Assembly: GCA_026874595.1 (NCBI GenBank)
Contig: CM049320.1
Span: 51,536,714 to 51,600,713, forward strand
Source of the DNA: Sipunculus nudus
Taxonomy: Eukaryota; Annelida; Sipuncula; Golfingiida; Sipunculidae
Direction of reading: 5' to 3'
Length of the DNA: 64,000 nucleotides
A program made the translations under genes and the position numbers. Below are positions 13,069 to 23,859 of the stretch, piece by piece; the first letter of the stretch is position 1, and each line of letters starts with the position of its first letter. Under the pieces are notes generated by a model that saw nothing but the letters and a program-made list of their open reading frames with translations, did not search any database and was not told the DNA's origin.

Positions 13069-13188
13069 CGGAATCTCTTCGGACAAACCCAGAGCATATG
13101 TATGTCGAAAATCACGGCAATCCGTACGGCGGTATCAGAGGAGATACGGAAAATCACAAAAATCGCCTTACGCTATTAATATATAGAT
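13069..13188 (+). repeat. Direct repeat, second copy
   Basis: Partner of 11228-11345, about 1.84 kb apart, roughly 85 % alike. The interval between them has no coding region I recognise. Confidence 0.85.
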
Positions 13189-13835
13189 GGCGTTACCTCC
13201 AACATAAATTTAATTTTAATAATCTAATGTAGGAAATTTAGATTTCAGTTAATAAATTATCACATTGCAAAAGACATGAGTTTATGATAAATGTTACTCT
13301 TAAACGTATTTTTATTTTAACATATACACTCGCAAACTGTTTACGGTATCTCCGGTGCGTAATTTAACATGGGGTGGTATCCCTTCTTTGAGACTGGAGT
13401 CGTGTTTATATTGTCACATACCATATGCACATGCTACCAGTATATTGTCGTTGTAAGGTCGGGTAACTTCTGTGAAGGAGCCGGATGTCATTGCTTGGAT
13501 TGTTGACCATAGTCATATCGGCGGCCATAATCTGTGTGTACAGACCTCCAGGTAAATTTGAATAAGAAATCAGCTTTGAAAATGCCATTTCAAACACCTG
13601 TCATATTAAGGTCCACGGGGACGGAACCTCTCTCTCTCTCTCTTCTCTTGAAGTGGGTGCTCGAGGCGGTCACAGCACATAGCCGAAGCTATGTCGCCAC
13701 CGGCTGCCTCGACTAGAAGATTGACATTTAGAGTCTATAATGGAAGGTCCGGGCTTAAAGGCAAGTTGACAGTAAATACAAATTACGGCAGTGTAGTGAG
13801 AGAGGTGAAGGAAGCCGCTACAACCCACACTCATG

Positions 13836-13905
13836 GCAACACCTGGGATCGAACCCGGGTCGTCAGCGGAGAGTGCTGGGCGTTTTACCGCTCCTCTGTC
13901 CAGGT
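13836..13905 (-). repeat. tRNA-derived SINE head
   Basis: On the minus strand GACAGAGGAGCGGTAAAACG (A-box) is followed by GACGACCCGGGTTCGATCCC (perfect B-box) at normal tRNA spacing. The ends do not form an acceptor stem. Confidence 0.65.
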
Positions 13906-14227
13906 CCCTCCTTTCTGTCTTGGGTCCAACCCAAGAAAGTTGGTTAGAAAACCTTTAAAAAGATGCTGCGGCACCGTGTCGCGTTAGTTGCATGTTTTAC
14001 GTAAAAATATAACACTTAATACAGCGCATATACCCCTCAAAAGCAAAACAATTAATGTTCCCCCATTATCCGGGTCCACTTCGAAACATAAAGCAGTCTT
14101 ACCTGGTCTATGTGATTTATCCTGCTAACAAACAAACATGCTAACAGTATGATATATAGGTAAAACATAGCCTCCCCTTCAAATGTTGGTATATCTGGAG
14201 AAGTAACTACGCATAAAATTAACTAAC

Positions 14228-14325
14228 CATAAACACACGACTCAGTTGGCAGGGTCGGTGAACACTCAAATCATTAAAGGCAAAACTGACTTTTAGACTG
14301 ACCCCGTTCGATTCCCTTTTGCCCT
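14228..14325 (+). repeat. Possible tRNA-like SINE head
   Basis: ACTCAGTTGGCAGGGTCGGT resembles a D-arm/A-box, and ACCCCGTTCGATTCCCTTTT is B-box-like 60-70 bases downstream. The spacing is longer than in a tRNA gene. Weak. Confidence 0.4.
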
Positions 14326-14616
14326 TGGCATCAGCTACTGGGTGCGCTTTAATGTGGGATATGTAAACAAGGTTTAAAGAGCATCTCACTTCACAGCAGG
14401 TACTTGCAGGTTAACACCTTTGATTTCCGTGGTCTAATGCACACTGGGTCACCGGTCTGTGCACCTTCAGTACAGGGCTGATACCGCTGACATGTCATCT
14501 CAGTGACATGAAACAGGAGAGAGCCCATTGTGCAAACGGAATCAAAGCAAATACGCGGGGTATATGAAAAGTCACTGAAGCGAACTCACGTGCGGCAAAA
14601 CGTGCTCTGAAATATC

Positions 14617-14772
14617 TTGAGATAGAGAGAGATAGACAGAGAGAGCTGAGACAGAGAGACGGAGAGAAAAAAGCGAGAGAGAGATAGAGAGAAAAGAGAG
14701 AAAAAAAAATAAGAGACAAAAAAACAGACAGAAAGAGAAAAGAATGAGAGATGGGGGGGGGGGGGGGGGGGG
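14617..14772 (+). repeat. Polypurine tract ending in a G-run of about 20
   Basis: About 140 bases of GA/GAGAT/CAGA units, almost pure purine, then G-run 14753-14772. It is a possible triplex or G-rich structure. Coding frames here are artefacts. Confidence 0.85.
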
Positions 14773-14896
14773 TCGAGATCACTAAAAGGGACCCATTCTG
14801 ATATCTGACGTCTTCCAACTAAAGAAAAAAATCTTTTTAAAATTCGTTTCATAAAAATAGCCGAGAAAATATCGATAACTTCTCACAAAGGTGGTT

Positions 14897-15135
14897 CGTT
14901 TTGTTTATATCCACATGTTCATAACATGCAAGGAACTCGTGCAAAATTATCCAAACACACTCGACAAGGACATCTGGCGTCAAGTGAACCGAACTTATAC
15001 TTTGCATAGATGTTTTTGCAACCAGTTTACGTTACATTTACCCACATATGCAGCCAACTCAGGTTACATGTTTTCCAGTTTGTCAACATTGGCGCATGAA
15101 CAGAGTTTGCTAACAGCTTGTAGATAAACAAGCTC
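14897..15135 (+). repeat. Dispersed repeat shared with 38388-38615
   Basis: Common blocks in order: GTTTTGTTTATATC.ACATGTT, CAACT.AGGTTACAT.TTTTCC, GTTTGTCAACAT, GATAAACAAG. The 78-codon frame here is not kept in the other copy. Confidence 0.7.
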
Positions 15136-15639
15136 ACTCCTTCGTCACATTCACCTACAAAACTACACAGAGTAAGTCAGAAATCCTATTAGTCCTACAG
15201 AAAAGGTTGCTGAGTAGTTGTTTTTAATCAGATCGTTTGTTTGTTTGTATGTGTTTGTGTGTGTGATAGAATACATGGTGAATCTGAATATATAAGGATT
15301 AAACATACATGTATTTTCATTATTGGTATTTTCAAAGAGTTGAAAGTGTACAAAACCTCTCGTAAAATGGTAAAAATGTATGTGATGCCACAAAACTGAT
15401 CTTAAGACTCAACTAAAAAATACACAAGGGCCTAAGGACCTGTTATCATTTTTTAGTGACAAAAAATTCATAAGTGCCCTGGAATAATATATTCAGGAAT
15501 TATTCTGAACCTCTCTATTTCTGTCCCATCCCCTTCTTCAAATCAAAATCCTCTAGTTTTACATGGAATTCTCTCTTCACCTATTAAAAAATACAAAACA
15601 AAAGTGCTGTTTCTTGTAAAATGTAAAGTCTGTCGGGCT

Positions 15640-15935
15640 TTTACACCCGAGCCCAGTGGCTTATCTGGCCTGAGCTTATCCCGGTTTCTTTAGCGTGAAG
15701 CGATTTCATGAGTGGAGGAGTTAAACTCCTCCTTGACGGGACGCTATAGTCCATCGTGGTTACCTAACTTGTATTTAGTGGTTCCCATTTATAATGCTAG
15801 GTCGACAAAGGGCACACTTGAGATTGGATCCTTGACCAAGTGGCTTGGTAGGATTGGAGACTGATCGGAATTCGAACTCACGACCTCTCGATCATAAACG
15901 CGGTTCCGTAACCATTACACCACCGCCCCGCTTCC
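15640..15935 (-). repeat. tRNA-derived SINE
   Basis: On the minus strand GGTGGTGTAATGGTTACGGA (A-box region) at about 15925-15900 is followed by AGGTCGTGAGTTCGAATTCC (B-box) about 40 bases on. A body then includes TGGACTATAGCGTCCCGTC and a GGAGGAGTTTAACTCCTCC hairpin. The head resembles a tRNA, but the acceptor stem does not pair, so it is not a functional tRNA. Confidence 0.7.
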
Positions 15936-16321
15936 CCAACGCTTGTGAGACAGAATAATGATATTAACTTTATAGGCACTCCATTTTTTCAGCGAGACTT
16001 GTGATGCAATGTATGTGAATGGGTCATCAGGAGTCCAAGATGGTGGAATCAATGTCATGGTCACAGTTTCATGGGCTCTGTTTTAACACCATATGATTAC
16101 GTACAGCAATTTAATTGGTGGTGCACAGTCATATTTGCAAAAAGTAAGTGTCAATTTTTATTTTGTATATGATCTCCTGTTTGTTAAATCACTTAATTGC
16201 TTTGAAGTGTGCCTATGGGCCAGAATATAGATATGTTGATGGATATGTATTAATGAATCATTGACACATACAATTTTCTGAGATCCGTGTATTGTCTGTA
16301 TATGTATGTATATATCAGACA

Positions 16322-16490
16322 TGGGGTAATCGTAATCAGTAATCGTAATCAATTACAATCGATTACACTTTTTAAGTAATCGTAATCGTAATCGATAACA
16401 TTTATTTTTAAAGCACAGTAATTGCATTCTGAATCAATTACTCCCCCAATGTAAATGTAATCATGATAAATAGATATGATTACACTGATT
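16322..16490. repeat. TAATCG/GTAATC repeat block
   Basis: Multiple GTAATCGTAATC and reverse GATTACGATT-like units form an imperfect palindromic cluster. Such blocks occur inside non-autonomous DNA elements of many animals, as I recall it. No terminal repeats identified. Confidence 0.6.
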
Positions 16491-17149
16491 ACTTTTTTTT
16501 CAGTTTTAAACAGCTACAGTTAATGTTCCCTAAAACACTTCACTTTCATGTTTAACACTAAAAAGTCATTAAGAGTGAAGTATGCAGTTGTTGCGACTCC
16601 TGACAGCCATCAAATCATACTTTGGTAACAGATGTATCTATTGGAAGCTAGGTAGATTGTTTGTGTGAGCATTCTGAGATAAAATAAGAAAGGAATAAAT
16701 AAAATCAGCATTTTAAATTTAATTTCTATCATATTAAGTATGTTAATTATAATTTTATTTAAAACTATAGTGAAATGCTCACTATAATTACTCTTACCTA
16801 TACTTACTTATGAAACTGTTACTGCAAAAATTAGCAGTTATAGTAAGCCAGGAAATATTTACCTGCCAGTTACCTCCTGAGCAAATTACTTCATTAGTAT
16901 ATGAGCAAAGACTTTAAACCTAGTCATGATAAATTGTACACATAAACCATTAACAGGAACCTTTGTACAGCATCTTGGCCATACAAACTGTATGTTCAAT
17001 AGCTTACATTGCTTAAATGTATAAAACAACATATCATAATTTATCATACCTTAAACGGTATGATTTAACATTTTAAAGGGAAATAAACAGACCCAGCCCT
17101 ATGTACATTCATGTACATACGGAGCCCGGGAGACGACATGATGAAAACT

Positions 17150-18880
17150 ATTTATTAATTCGTGCGCACGAATTACTTATCCGTGCGCACGAATTACTAA
17201 TTCGTTACTACGAATCACTTATCCGTGCGCACGAATTACTAGGTGTGAAAAAATATATTTCCAAGGTGGAAAAAATATTTATTTATTAGTTCGCACGAAT
17301 TATTAATCCGTGCGCACGAATTACTAATCCGTGCCACGAATCAGTGACCAATGAGAAAAGCTCTCTTATGTTGCGGGCTCAATGCTCATTGGCTACTAAT
17401 TCGTGCGCACGAGTTATTAATTCGTGCACACGAATTACTAGCCAATGAGAAGCAAGCACACATCGACTCAGTCTAGGCACAGGCTGGCAGTTTCAGCGGG
17501 CACACACGGTTTTCAAATTGGAGCCAAGCGCCTTCCGACAGTTTCGTGACTTCCTACCTTGGAAAATTCGGAACTCTGTATATTGTAAATAGAAAGGGCT
17601 TTAAGCGATACTTAAGAATATAAATATAAAACTCACAGACCCAGTTGTAGTGCATGGTGGAAAATTTCTAAGGCTTTCTCTGGTAAAAAAAAAACAAAAA
17701 AACAACAGCCTACCTTATCATCGTTGGGGCATAATCGGAACATTATTATAGACAAAGCCGATCAGGCTGAAATTTTTAACAGTTATTTTGCTTCACAAAA
17801 TAAATACAGTTACCGCTCTCAATCGCCATTTGACGATGATGCTAAATTGCAAATAACACATAAACTAAGTGAAATGAACTTCACAGAAATTGAGATATCT
17901 CATGTCTCATCTCATGCTTCTGGAGCGCTCTCGACTTCTAGCACAGGAGATATGGTAAAAGAGCTATAATGGTCAGTATAAAATAAGAAGAGAACTGGCT
18001 AATCACATTTTATGAAATGATTAACGGACTAGCTCCAGATTATCTGCTAATATATTAACTCAAACTCTGTCTCATGCTCAGCCCTATACTGTCCGCGCAA
18101 ATCACATTTGCTAAAGATACCGAGGTCCACACGGAAAGACTGTTGCTTTTCTTTTCTTCCAATTTTCTTTTCTTTCCTGTCAATAGCCTCCAAACTTTGG
18201 AACAGTTTCTTATAATTCAGTCTACTTCAATTGATTCCTTTAAGGAAAATATTCCTGACTATTTAAACCCTGCCTCTCGTGAAATTTACAGTTATTATTG
18301 TGACAATCATCGTCAACATGAAATTATCCATTCTCGGTTACGACTAGGTGCCAGTTACTAAAATCAATACCTATTTTTAATTGGAAAGACTGATTGTTTT
18401 AATCTAATTGATATGCTCGATATGGACTGAGACGTTTATTTTTATTGTATTATGCCTACCAGTAATAATATATGTATAAGTATCAGTGTATGTGGAATGT
18501 CAATCTGTATTAACATATATTATGTATCTATATATATATCTTATCGTGTGTGAATATATGTGCACTTTTCCAATCTGATCATTTATATATACATATATAA
18601 ATTCATTTTAATTTTTCACTTTCTTTTAATATATAAGCAGGAGAGCAGTTGCTTTAATCTTATCGGCTACTTTGTTATCCTATTGAAATAAATATTTTTC
18701 CACCTTGGAATTATATTTTTCACACCTAGTAATTCGTGCGCACTGATTAGTAATTCGTACGCACGAATCGATAAATATTTTTTCCACCTTTGAAATTTAT
18801 TTTTTCCAACCGAGTAATTTGTTCGCACGATTTACTAATTTGTGCGCACGAATTAGTAATTCGTGGCCAAGAATGAGTAC
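17150..18880. mobile_element. Fold-back element with CGTGCGCACG arrays
   Basis: Left arm: 17150-17290 with repeated CGTGCGCACGAATTACT units, then CTAGGTGTGAAAAAATATAT and TTCCAAGGTGGAAAAA. Right arm: 18686-18870 holds the reverse complement (TTTTTCCACCTTGGAA, TTTTTCACACCTAGTAATTC, then CGTGCGCAC units). The core inverted match is about 57 bases (17228-17285 with 18686-18741). Between the arms is a non-LTR fragment. A further CGTGCGCACG array and a CATTGGCT/AGCCAATG palindrome extend to 17450. Confidence 0.75.
17710..18450 (+). pseudogene. Internally deleted non-LTR retrotransposon ORF2 fragment
   Basis: The first part (about 17715-17969) reads HNRNIIIDKADQAEIFNSYF, typical of the linker between endonuclease and RT. 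It stops at 17969. The next (about 17980-18400, with frameshifts) reads ITFYEMINGLAPDYL, then SIDSFKENI and HEIIHSRLRLGASY, typical of the extreme C-terminal part. The entire RT palm between them is missing, with the junction near 17970. It lies between the arms of the fold-back element. Confidence 0.75.
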
Positions 18881-18932
18881 AGTTCTTACCCAGGAGGTGT
18901 ATAGATATGAAAAAGAGCATGGCTTCTGTGTA

Positions 18933-18935
<3 letters not shown>

Positions 18936-18986
<51 letters not shown>
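18936..18986. repeat. (AT)n microsatellite
   Basis: About 51 bases of AT just outside the right fold-back arm. Confidence 0.95.
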
Positions 18987-18990
<4 letters not shown>

Positions 18991-19007
18991 AACGAGCACA
19001 AATTGTT

Positions 19008-19083
19008 GAGGGAAAATTCTGGGCCGATCCGGGACTCGAACCCAAGCTTCACTAGCGAGACAGTTCGGTCCGCTTTTATGTCA
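19008..19083 (-). repeat. tRNA-like repeat, shortened copy
   Basis: It shares GGGAAAATTCTGGGCCGATC and CTTCACTAGCGAGACAG plus CGGTCCGCTTTTATGTCACC with 19237-19361. It lacks the A-box segment between them, and has CCCGTAAC at its end. Confidence 0.7.
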
Positions 19084-19212
19084 CCCCGTAACACACCCCC
19101 TCTTAGAGCGTTCTGCTATCAGAACAAGACTAATTATCCCAAGAATAACACTTTTGGTGAGCTTATTCCCTGGGCCACAAAGTTTACCGTCACGTTGGAC
19201 GAGCCCCCATTT

Positions 19213-19361
19213 TGTTACGAAGACAAATTTTTCAGGGGAAAATACTGGGCCGATCCGGGATTCGAACCCATGTCGGTGGCGCACTAGTCCGGTGTACCAA
19301 CCGCTTCACTATAGCTTCACTAGCGAGACAGCTCGGTCCGCTTTTATGTCACCCCGTAACA
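19213..19361 (-). repeat. Short TG...CA repeat containing a tRNA-like sequence
   Basis: It starts TGTTACG and ends CGTAACA, inverted 7-base ends as in LTRs. On the minus strand a tRNA-like part has GAAGCGGTTGGTACACCGGA (A-box like) and ATGGGTTCGAATCCCGGATC (B-box). It is 149 bases long. It may be a SINE or a very short terminal-repeat element. No clear target duplication. Confidence 0.55.
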
Positions 19362-19629
19362 ATATCTTAATTCTTACCAAGGTACATACAAATTGTGTTT
19401 ATATAAACAGAAAAAAGTGCTGTAAATATACTCACAAATAATATAAATAGAGTAATAACTGTAAAGTAATAAAGTAATGACACAAGAATCCATTATCTAT
19501 GTTACAGCATCGCAAGTAGACGGATAGTTTATGATTTCCAATATATCATCATAAGAGCATCCATCTAACTCCATCTGACCGTCTCGGCAATTATCAGTTC
19601 TTTCTGAAACTGAACATTGTTATTCACTC

Positions 19630-20195
19630 TTAAAACTTTAGATTTCAAGTTATGCCTCTCCACATGTCAAATATTAGCTCCAATAAATCCAGTGAGTCGT
19701 ACTGCGATCTCTGTGCTATAAATTTTACGACAGAATTCTTTACACAGGACATATTTGCATACATGTTTAGAAACCGTCTTTGGAGTATATCAGTTATTGG
19801 TTTAAAGCCACTAATCCTGTACACAATGTCTGTATGTCCTCATACTCTACGTATAGCCATTCTGTACATTGTGGCCATTCGTTCTATTGACTTGTTATAA
19901 AGAAACCACGTTTGACATCCGTATAAAGAACAACTAAAACTGTGGAATAGTACATTCAAAGAAACAGATGAAAGAGTTCCGAAATTCGCCATCAATTTAT
20001 TAATTGTGAATATAAAATCACCCTCAATTCTAAATATATCTACGACATCAGTTAAATCATAATTCAAATATACCCCCAAATGACGAACATTTTCTTTCCA
20101 CTTCAATTAGATGTTATTTAAGTCGAGTTCGGCACATAAACATGGTTTCCTGCTGAATATTATACAAGTAGTCTTTTTGGCATCATATGTAACTT
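19630..20195 (-). pseudogene. Non-LTR reverse transcriptase C-terminal fragment
   Basis: The minus-strand reading has YDAKKT..IIFS, then VRHLGVYLNYDLTD, INKLMANFGTLSS, LFHSFSCSLYGCQTWFLYNK and YRMAIRRV. A stop replaces the usual Trp, followed by PITDILQRRFLNMYANM. This is the conserved region after the palm of CR1/L2-like reverse transcriptases. There is a stop upstream as well (near 20107). Confidence 0.85.
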
Positions 20196-21031
20196 TTTAT
20201 TCCTGGCCAGATTCTTCTCGAATTTAAATAATTTCTTGTAATCCATTTCGGGAGCTGAGTCATGGCGTTGTTCACGTAACATCCGCCGGCGTTCCACTCT
20301 TGATGGTTGGTAACCTTCTCTGTCAATAAAAGTAAGCGATGAGGGAACACCGTCAACATCGTCTATGTCCCTCTCTCTACTTCTCGCGTTTTCTGGTGTA
20401 GACTTATCTGCATGATTGCTCTGAGCTTCTTTCTCTGGCAGTCCTCCATCATATGATTTCCGACGTGCCCCTAGAGAAGAGCTGGATTGCTTGTCGGCTC
20501 GCGGGCCTTGCTCGGGTTGCGGTCGCTGATAACCAGATGGATTAGACTGGAGACTATCGTGCTGGTTAGCTACTCCATTAACGGCTGTTTGGTTACGGTT
20601 CTGCGCTGGTTTGTCCAGTAGAGGCCAGTCTACACAGGCCCCTGTACTGCCAATGGTCTGTTTTTCACATGTGATACGGACAACACCAAGGGAAGAGACA
20701 GATCTCATTTCCACCAGCTTTAGTCTCTGTTCTAAACAGCTGATTTGATCCCGTAAACTTGCGTCAGAAGTCTGCTCAGGACTGTATTTTGGTACGCGGT
20801 CCAAGTTGCAAGCAGCAAACTTCGGAGCGACCATTCCTTGCGAATTCAGCTTGGCGAGATGATATCATCTGCTTCAGCTGCATGAGCCGTTCGTCCCTGT
20901 GACTTGACGCGATTTCGAAAACTTCCAGGTTTTTGCTCCTCTACAGCGTTCCCCGGCAGAATCTTTCCTTCATATATTTCATCTGCACCGTAAAAGCTCA
21001 CAATTACTGATTTTATATCATCCGCACTCAT
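20160..21031 (-). pseudogene. ORF1-like protein of non-LTR element
   Basis: On the minus strand, MSADDIKSVIVSFYGADEIY at 21031 opens a 61-codon frame. A frameshift near 20840 leads to a 224-codon frame from 20834 (MVAPKFAACNLDRVPKYSPE) with a short coiled-coil-like LRDQISCLEQRLKLVEM stretch and a long polar, Ser/Gln/Arg-rich tail. I recognise the SADDIK...FYGADE and L.R.P...PE pattern as recurring in invertebrate retroelement-associated ORFs. A biochemical role is not known to me; nucleic-acid binding is a guess. An overlapping frame upstream (21248-21018) may be its N-terminal part. Confidence 0.6.
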
Positions 21032-21319
21032 TGTTCAAACAGTTCACTGCTACAATACCATTCTGGTCAGGGATACGGCCACCCAACGTGGACCTGTTGT
21101 TTATTTGGCCTTCGTAAGACATTGAATTATCAGCTATATCTGCCAGATCCCCAAAACAGTCATTATATATCAGCTCATTTGATGGTCTCTTTGTAACACA
21201 GCCTTTCACCGTATCGCAAATTGCCCATCGATTGTAAGTAGCAAGCATATCAGATGTTGCCTAGTTTTGGGTAGAACTTGTACCAGACCTTTCTTCTGCT
21301 GCATTTATTATGTGCTTAT

Positions 21320-21545
21320 TTTTTTCCGTTAGTATTTGGCCAATTTTCTGCTGCACAATCATGACAATACAAATCGTCATCAATACGTAATTCCACACAC
21401 CTTTTCCGTTAACCACAGACGTACCATTTTCCTAAATCACAGGAACATTCAAATAATGAAGTACACTGTTTTGAGACGACCACTTAAGACCAACGTTTGT
21501 GAACCTAACTCAACATCCAGTATGGTCAGGTGCCCACAATGAAAC
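21320..21545 (-). other. Cys-rich decayed reading, possibly element N-terminus
   Basis: On the minus strand a broken frame reads ECSCDLGKWYVCG, then RCVELRIDDDLYCHDCAAEN. The Cys spacing could be a decayed zinc-binding segment at the start of the neighbouring non-LTR element. It contains stops. Weak. Confidence 0.25.
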
Positions 21546-21946
21546 CAATGAACCGATAATTGTTGTTCTCTCGATATGAACAGAGAAAAAAGTTACCAAT
21601 ATTTCTCTGTCTTCTACGATTTACAACTCCAAATTTGACAGAAGTGTCAGAAAGCAAGTACAAATGGCCTCTGTCAAAGTATTTGCGAAACTTTAGAGTC
21701 TAACGTGCAAAAATATTACTTCATTGACAGGCCTTTTTCCGTGTCCATCATCACCTTTTCGGGGGCCGTATCAATATATACTTTTTGCCCACGCAGTGCT
21801 CTAAACCAATCATTCGTCTTTGACAGATCCATGAAGAGAACACCTCAGGCTTTGTCGGTTATGTAAAGCTATATCCAGCCGATGTCAAAGCCTGAAGCAG
21901 CCCCTGTAGTGGCTTATATTAGGTCACAGGTAATCATGCTGGTGCT

Positions 21947-22148
21947 TGTTGAGGACAAACTGTTTTATTTTTTTATTATCATACCACTGTATTTATCCCC
22001 CCCCCCCCCCCCGGTTTTGTCTCTGCACACAGTAACATGCTTCCATCTATTAACCTATCCGGTACTACTTTATCTTAAGAAGTTGTTCAGTTTTTTTTCT
22101 GTGTTTGTGCGACTGCCACGGTGTTGAGCTTGTCTTTGGTCCTCAACA
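21947..22148 (+). repeat. 5' LTR of BEL/Pao element (solo, no 3' partner in window)
   Basis: 202 bases. It begins TGTTGAGGAC and ends GTCCTCAACA, perfect 10-base inverted ends with TG...CA. It is followed by TATTGGTGCCCGGACTCCGG, a primer-site-like sequence. A C-run of about 16 (21999-22014) lies inside. No matching copy is seen downstream. Confidence 0.8.
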
Positions 22149-22215
22149 TATTGGTGCCCGGACTCCGGAAATGTTTCCTGTTTGCGGTGGCAGATAGTTA
22201 GCAGAGAAAAGGAGC

Positions 22216-22928
22216 ATGGCTTTAGAGAATTGCAAGAGCTGGGCCACTCGAGCCTCGAAAAATCTAGACTTTGACCAAGCAACACGATGGCGCGATTAGT
22301 CAATTTGAATTGTCAGAAACTATCGCTGAGTTGATCGACGTTTAGAGATTTTGGATACGGCACAGACCTACGTCGAGATTTGGTTGGACAATGAGGAACT
22401 GGATAAGGACATTGATGAAGCGGCAGAGCTTAGGAGAAAATCGGAAGGCCTTAAATCGCGGCCGCTGAGCTTCTGTCTAGACTGTCTAGGTCGCATACCG
22501 AGCATACCGACAGTGCTGATAGTGATACGGGCGACAGGCTGAGCGAGGCTTCCAGGGAAAGTAATTGTACACAAGCAGTGGGGCTTCCGCAGATAGAATT
22601 GCCCAAATTCTGTGTTGATTATACAGAATGGCAGACTTTCTGGGACACGTTTACCGCGATTGTGGACCAGTTGGACATTCCAGTTGTGAGTAAATTCACA
22701 TATCTTGAATCGCTGCTAGAAGGTGAAGCTAATTCTTGTATACAAGGTTTAACTATTACAGCGAGTCATTACTCGCTTGCATGTGAACTCTTAAAAGATA
22801 TATATGGACGAGAATTATATTCTCTCACATACAGGCTTTGCATAACATGTCAGTGCAAGCAAATAAGCAAGGTACGAGAGTTGCTGGCCTCTGGTGGTTA
22901 CAAGATGAGCTATAGGGCATGTTCGTAG
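22216..22928 (+). pseudogene. BEL/Pao gag (DUF1759-type)
   Basis: The likely start is ATG 22216 (MALENCKSWATRASKNLD), the SWATRA stretch being typical of BEL Gag N-termini. The frame is then broken. A second frame (22351) has an acidic ELDKDIDEAAEL helix. A third (22578-22928) carries the core LPQIELPKFCVDYTEWQTFW, then FTYLESLLEGEA and a Y.LACELLKD.YGRE segment. This matches the DUF1759 capsid region, up to a stop at 22928. At least two frameshifts separate the parts. Confidence 0.85.
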
Positions 22929-23134
22929 TCTTGAGGCCTTAGGCATTGATGGGTCCACGTAGGGTATATTTCTGACGCCAGTCATATTATCTCGCGTCCC
23001 ACAGGACATTAGAATGGAATGGGCTTGAGAAAAGGCAGAGAGAGTGATTTGAACTGGCTACTGTTATTTCAAAAGAAAGAGACAGAACGAAGAAAAAGAT
23101 CTGGGACATTTATAGACCCTATAACAGTAATTTA

Positions 23135-23572
23135 GTGAAGGCTGCTAGGGAGGAGAGGCGTCCAGTGCGAGTTGCTACAGCCTCGGCACTGCACACTACG
23201 AGTGATGTGAGGAGTTGTGCATTTTGTGGGAAGCATCATACTGCATACATGTGTTGGGACATATTGAAGATGCCAGAACCTGAACGACATCAGAAGTTAC
23301 AGAGTGCAGGACTTTGTTCCAGATGTCTGTGCAAAGGCCATATTCCAAAGGGATGCATGTTTAGATGTGCTAAATGTAAAAGCAAGCATCATGAGTTATT
23401 ATGTACCGGTACTGGTGGTAACAGTAATGTTAAACAGAGAGATGCTCAGAATAGCAATTTTACTCCTTATCCCTCAGAAACAAGTGATACCAGTGTCAGA
23501 AGTTCTGCTGCAAATGTGAGTGTATCATATTGTACTAACAAATTGTGTACTGTCAAACAGCTAGTGTTTTGA
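23135..23572 (+). pseudogene. BEL/Pao zinc-knuckle region
   Basis: An open frame of 145 codons with CAFCGKHHTAYMC near residue 28, LQSAGLCSRCLCKGHIPKGC, and CAKCKSKHHELLC. It is the Cys/His triplet region that sits between Gag and the protease in BEL/Pao polyproteins and binds nucleic acid. It ends in a stop. The protease frame overlaps its end in another frame, probably one frameshift. Confidence 0.88.
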
Positions 23573-23859
23573 TACATGGAGCAAAGAGTACTACAAGAGT
23601 CACCCTGATGTTTGACACGGGTTCAGATAATTCTTACATCTCAAGTGACTTAGTGCGTAAAGTAGGGCCTGAGTTTGTTACTACCAAGCAAATGTCATAT
23701 TTTGCCTTTGGAGATAAGTTGCCCACTTCTGCTGCAATCCATAATGTTTACAAACTTAGCCTACAAGGTAAGTATGGAGGCACAGAGACCCTTAATGCGG
23801 TTGAAGTCAAAACAATTTGTGCACCTATGTACCGTAACAGTATCCCTCCTGAGATGTAA
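23545..23859 (+). pseudogene. BEL/Pao aspartic protease (DUF1758-type)
   Basis: It contains VTLMFDTGSDNSYIS, the D-T-G-S active site of retropepsins, followed by a hydrophobic strand and Phe-Gly flap-like region (SYFAFGDKLP). Length and position fit the DUF1758 protease. It stops at 23859. The frame continues only as fragments (23893-24129), which fit the protease-RT linker. Confidence 0.85.

Larger units (their letters stand above)
19630..21248 (-). mobile_element. Internally deleted non-LTR retrotransposon remnant
   Basis: On the minus strand an ORF1-like region (21248-20200) runs directly into the C-terminal part of an ORF2 reverse transcriptase (about 20195-19630). The endonuclease and polymerase palm are missing. 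The junction lies near 20190-20196. Stops and frameshifts are present in both parts. Confidence 0.75.

Noticed and set aside
13836-13905. A real tRNA gene on the minus strand
   Set aside because: A- and B-box are good, but the acceptor stem does not pair and the anticodon arm is not convincing, so it is listed as a SINE head.
17101-17289. Tandem protein repeat (L-L-I-R-A-H-E units)
   Set aside because: It is the CGTGCGCACGAATTACT DNA repeat read in frame, not a gene.
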